Assembly: GCA_010094045.1 (NCBI GenBank)
Contig: ML986735.1
Location: 50,667-114,666 of the forward strand
Source: Lojkania enalia
Lineage: Eukaryota; Ascomycota; Dothideomycetes; Pleosporales
DNA length: 64,000 bases
Reading direction: 5' to 3'
Below, piece by piece: positions 61,075 to 64,000 of the stretch; position 1 is the stretch's first letter, and every line of letters starts with the position of its first letter. A model generated the notes under the pieces. That model was not told where the DNA came from and did no database searches. It worked only from the letters and a program-made list of their open reading frames with translations. The translations under genes and the position numbers were made by a program.

Positions 61075-61353
61075 TATAATAATATAAAGAAATCGTTCTA
61101 TAAAAAGCTTTATATACAACCTTATCCTAAAGCTTTTCGCTTATCTTATCCTACCCCTAGTTCTACCCCTTTTCCCTTCCGTATATAGTTGTACACTCCC
61201 TTATAAGTAGCTTAGTAGTTCTTCTATATTCTTTTATATAAGGCTTATAGGTATTAATAGAATTTCTAGGTCCCTAAACTTCTATATACTTCTATATACC
61301 TCTAAGTAGATTTGTACCGTATTTAGACCTATTATCTTACCTACGCTATTATA
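61075..61353 (+). repeat. 5' LTR of Gypsy-2 copy b (279 bp)
   Basis: Plus-orientation LTR (TATAATAATATAAAG...GCTATTATA) in front of Gypsy-2 gag. Its target was pogo element C. Confidence 0.9.
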
Positions 61354-64000
61354 TTATATAGAAGAACTTAATACTACTAGTAACAGCCTCTTTAATAATA
61401 TCGCATCGATTATTTATTTAACTATATCTAAGTCTAAAATATACCTAATTTAGTTTAAATTATAATACTTATATACTATTATATTAAATTATTTAGTTAT
61501 CTAGATAGAATTTTAAAAATCTTCTATTAACTAAAGCTTTTAGGTTTAGAACTTCCTATCTCTATAATTAGGATTGCCTTTAGAAAAGCTGTATAGAGTA
61601 CGCTTAGGTAGAAACTTAGAGACTACTAATAACCTATTAAAATTAAAGACAACTACCGATATCTAACTATAATTTACCTTCTAATTCCTATACTAGAACC
61701 GATATACGCGTAAATTATAGTAAGAGTAAACTTCTATCTATATATATAGAACAACTATTATCTTCTATAGGGGGCTCTATAATAGGCAGACCCCTCTCTA
61801 TAGGGCTTATAATAAAGAACCTATCTAATTTAGAGGAAAATTAGAGTAAACTAACTCTTAAGGAATAAATTGTAATTTTATAAGAGGAGATCGCACGCTT
61901 AATATAATAGAGAACTGTTAGTCCTAATTAACTTCTATAAACTACTAAATTAGAACCGATAATATACTAAGAAACTTTTATAACTCCCCTAGTAAGAAAC
62001 CTCTTAGCTACCTCTAAGCCCCCTTAAGCCTACCTTATTAAACATATACCTAAGATTAAAAGTCTTATAGATAGTAGCGAACTTATATTTAAATAATAGT
62101 AAGCCTTAATCTTAGACCAATTTAAGATTAATATAGATTACTATCTAATAGAGTGTATACGTATAGTATTAGTATAGAGATACACCTCTAATACTGCGAA
62201 AGAGTATCTAAAACTAAAATACCTAGCTAAATTAGACTAGTATTAGTTTAAGAATACTAAAGAAATAATTTTACTTCTACAATTATATTTTATTATAGAT
62301 AATAAAGAGATAGAGGCGCGATAGATATTTTAGGTCTTAAAGATAAATAAGAGAGAAGTATTTCTAACTTTTAAAGCTCGCTTTATTAGTACAGCTATTA
62401 GGGGATCCGTATCCTAATCTAAGTAGTTCTTCTACCTATAGGATAAGATTCTCCCCAGCCTAAAGATACTAAACCTTAGCTTTAAGCTTATATAGAAAGG
62501 CTCCTTTAATACTATAGTCGCCTACTTAATAGCCTATAATATAGAAAGAAGAAGCGTTCCTAACCTTCTAGAATAAACTACTAGCTTATAGGTTATAGCT
62601 AAAACAAATTCGGATCGGTACTAGAAGGTTTCTAAAAGTTTATCTAAAGTAACCTACAATCTAATACTATTCTAATCTACCCTAATATTAATACCTTATT
62701 CTACTATAATTACTTTCTAACTATCTAATAAGACTCTTATACCTAAAAGATATATAACTCTAGATAATTACTATAATTATAGTAAACTAGAATACTTTAT
62801 AAACGAATATACAGTCTTTAGAGTATAAGAGATAGAGGTTAAATAAGAGGAAATTAAGGAAGAAGAGTTCCTAGATGTAAGCGAGTACTATTTAGATAGT
62901 TCTCAGGTAGGAAATAGAGACGTTTAAGAAAACTCTCTATCTTAGACTTAAATAAATATAACTTATTAAACATCGATTTATTATATTTATTTAGAGGAAA
63001 GTACTTCCGAATTTCTACTATTCTATATTTAAAAGGTGTTAGTATATAACTAAACGCCCTTATTAATACTAGTACTTAAAACTTTCTATTTCTTAATTCT
63101 ATAGTAGTTAGATTACTCTCCTAAGCCCTATATATATTAATACAGCACTTACCCTTTAAAATTACTGTTAAAGGTTTTTAGGACTAAATCTAAACCCTAG
63201 TTAATTAGTATATCTACTTACACCTATAAATTAATAGGAGAACTATCTAAAACTACCTATTTATTATTATAGATCTAGGTACTTAGAATTGTATTATTAG
63301 TATTAAATAGTTATATTATTTTTAACTCTAGCTAGATATAGATAAAAATCGGATTATATAGCCCTCTAAGTATTCTACTACTTATAATCCTTTACCTCTT
63401 CTTTTTATATAATTAACTTAGCCAGTATATAATAAAAAGGTAGAGCTAGATATCTAGTAATACGACGCTCTATAGGAAAAGGACTAGTATTAATAGTCCT
63501 ATAGTCTAACTATCTATCGTATTAAAGGTCTATTAAGACTACTAAAACTATATTAGTCTCTTATAGCCTACAGTTTAAATAAGTTTAGAGCTCCTATACG
63601 CCCGTATATAATAAAGTTCGAACCCAATCCGAAGAAAGTCTATTCTCTTATTATTACTCTTATCTTAGCTAATACTTTCTACTTTAATATAAAGAGGAAA
63701 GAGAACGAGTTTTTCTCTATATCTCTATACAAAATCGAGCGGCTGATTAAAGATAAATAAGCCCTAGAGCTGGAAGATAAGGCTGAAAATAAAGTACTAG
63801 TAAATCTCTAATTACTATCTAAATACTATAGATATTAGAATATATTTAGTAAAACTGTAGCTTATTAATTACTAGAATACTACCCTTATGATTATAAGAT
63901 TGTCCTTATAGAACCTCTCCCTAATAGTTACAGCCTATTATATAAGTAGAATATTAAGGAGTTGGAGGTAACTAAGAAGTATATTATAGATAATCTATAG
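61354..64000 (+). mobile_element. Gypsy-2 copy b, gag-protease-start of RT, cut by window end
   Basis: The plus-strand frame includes a gag region (YLKLKYLAKLDQYQFKNTKE, KILNLSFKLIQKGSFN, about 62060-62560). A protease-like motif IIDLGTQNCIISI follows near 63260-63300, and the pre-RT stretch YDYKIVLIEPLPNSYSLLYK at 63890-63950. All frames carry TAG/TAA stops. RT catalytic region, integrase, chromodomain and 3' LTR should lie to the right of the window. Confidence 0.85.

Overview
The window looks like a piece of a filamentous ascomycete genome, most likely Pezizomycotina and plausibly Dothideomycetes. The evidence is short fungal introns (44-112 nt, GTRNGY...CTRAY...YAG), fungus-specific families (FunK1 kinase, DUF7924, DUF7025-AAA ATPase, AIM9-like phosphotransferase) and AT-rich blocks of transposons decayed by repeat-induced point mutation (RIP). 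In those blocks nearly every break is a C:G to T:A change: TGG, CAG or CAA has become a stop, and TG...CA ends have become TA...TA. The species cannot be named from the sequence alone.

Layout. (1) 1-4736: AT-rich block. A minus-strand Gypsy element (Gypsy-3) with a 500-bp LTR is inserted in the 3' part of a pogo/Fot1-like DNA transposon. (2) 4737-24399: gene island of normal composition. Intact-looking genes are an F-box protein (6197-7643), an AIM9-like APH-family phosphotransferase (15850-17771) and a small unknown protein (18416-18763). The rest is decayed: two FunK1 kinase copies, a TPR fragment, a DUF7924 gene, a transposase N-terminus, a C2H2/TPD-nuclease gene and a DUF7025-AAA ATPase. 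(3) 24400-64000: a nested graveyard of RIP-mutated elements with one N gap (36074-36622). It holds at least five pogo-like copies, two 6,873-bp Gypsy-1 copies, Gypsy-2 copies with 279-bp LTRs, and two 5,250-bp Copia copies, one inside the other.

Main result. Target-site duplications and matching host fragments show that pieces now about 25-32 kb apart were once single insertions. Gypsy-1 copy 1 is split between 27889-34167 and 59213-60983 (TSD GAAAT, pieces sum to exactly 6,873 bp). The pogo C element around the second Gypsy-2 copy is split between 34168-35935 and 60986-61074 (TSD AATAG). Pogo A and pogo B ends are likewise stranded near 58.7-59.2 kb. The later pieces are all in inverted orientation, so a large inversion (or an inverted contig join) has happened with one junction in the Gypsy-2 LTR beside the N gap. 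I see no operational novel defence or metabolic system. The novelty is the reconstructable insertion history, unusual iteron-containing transposon ends, and antisense reading frames near the 3' ends of two Gypsy families.
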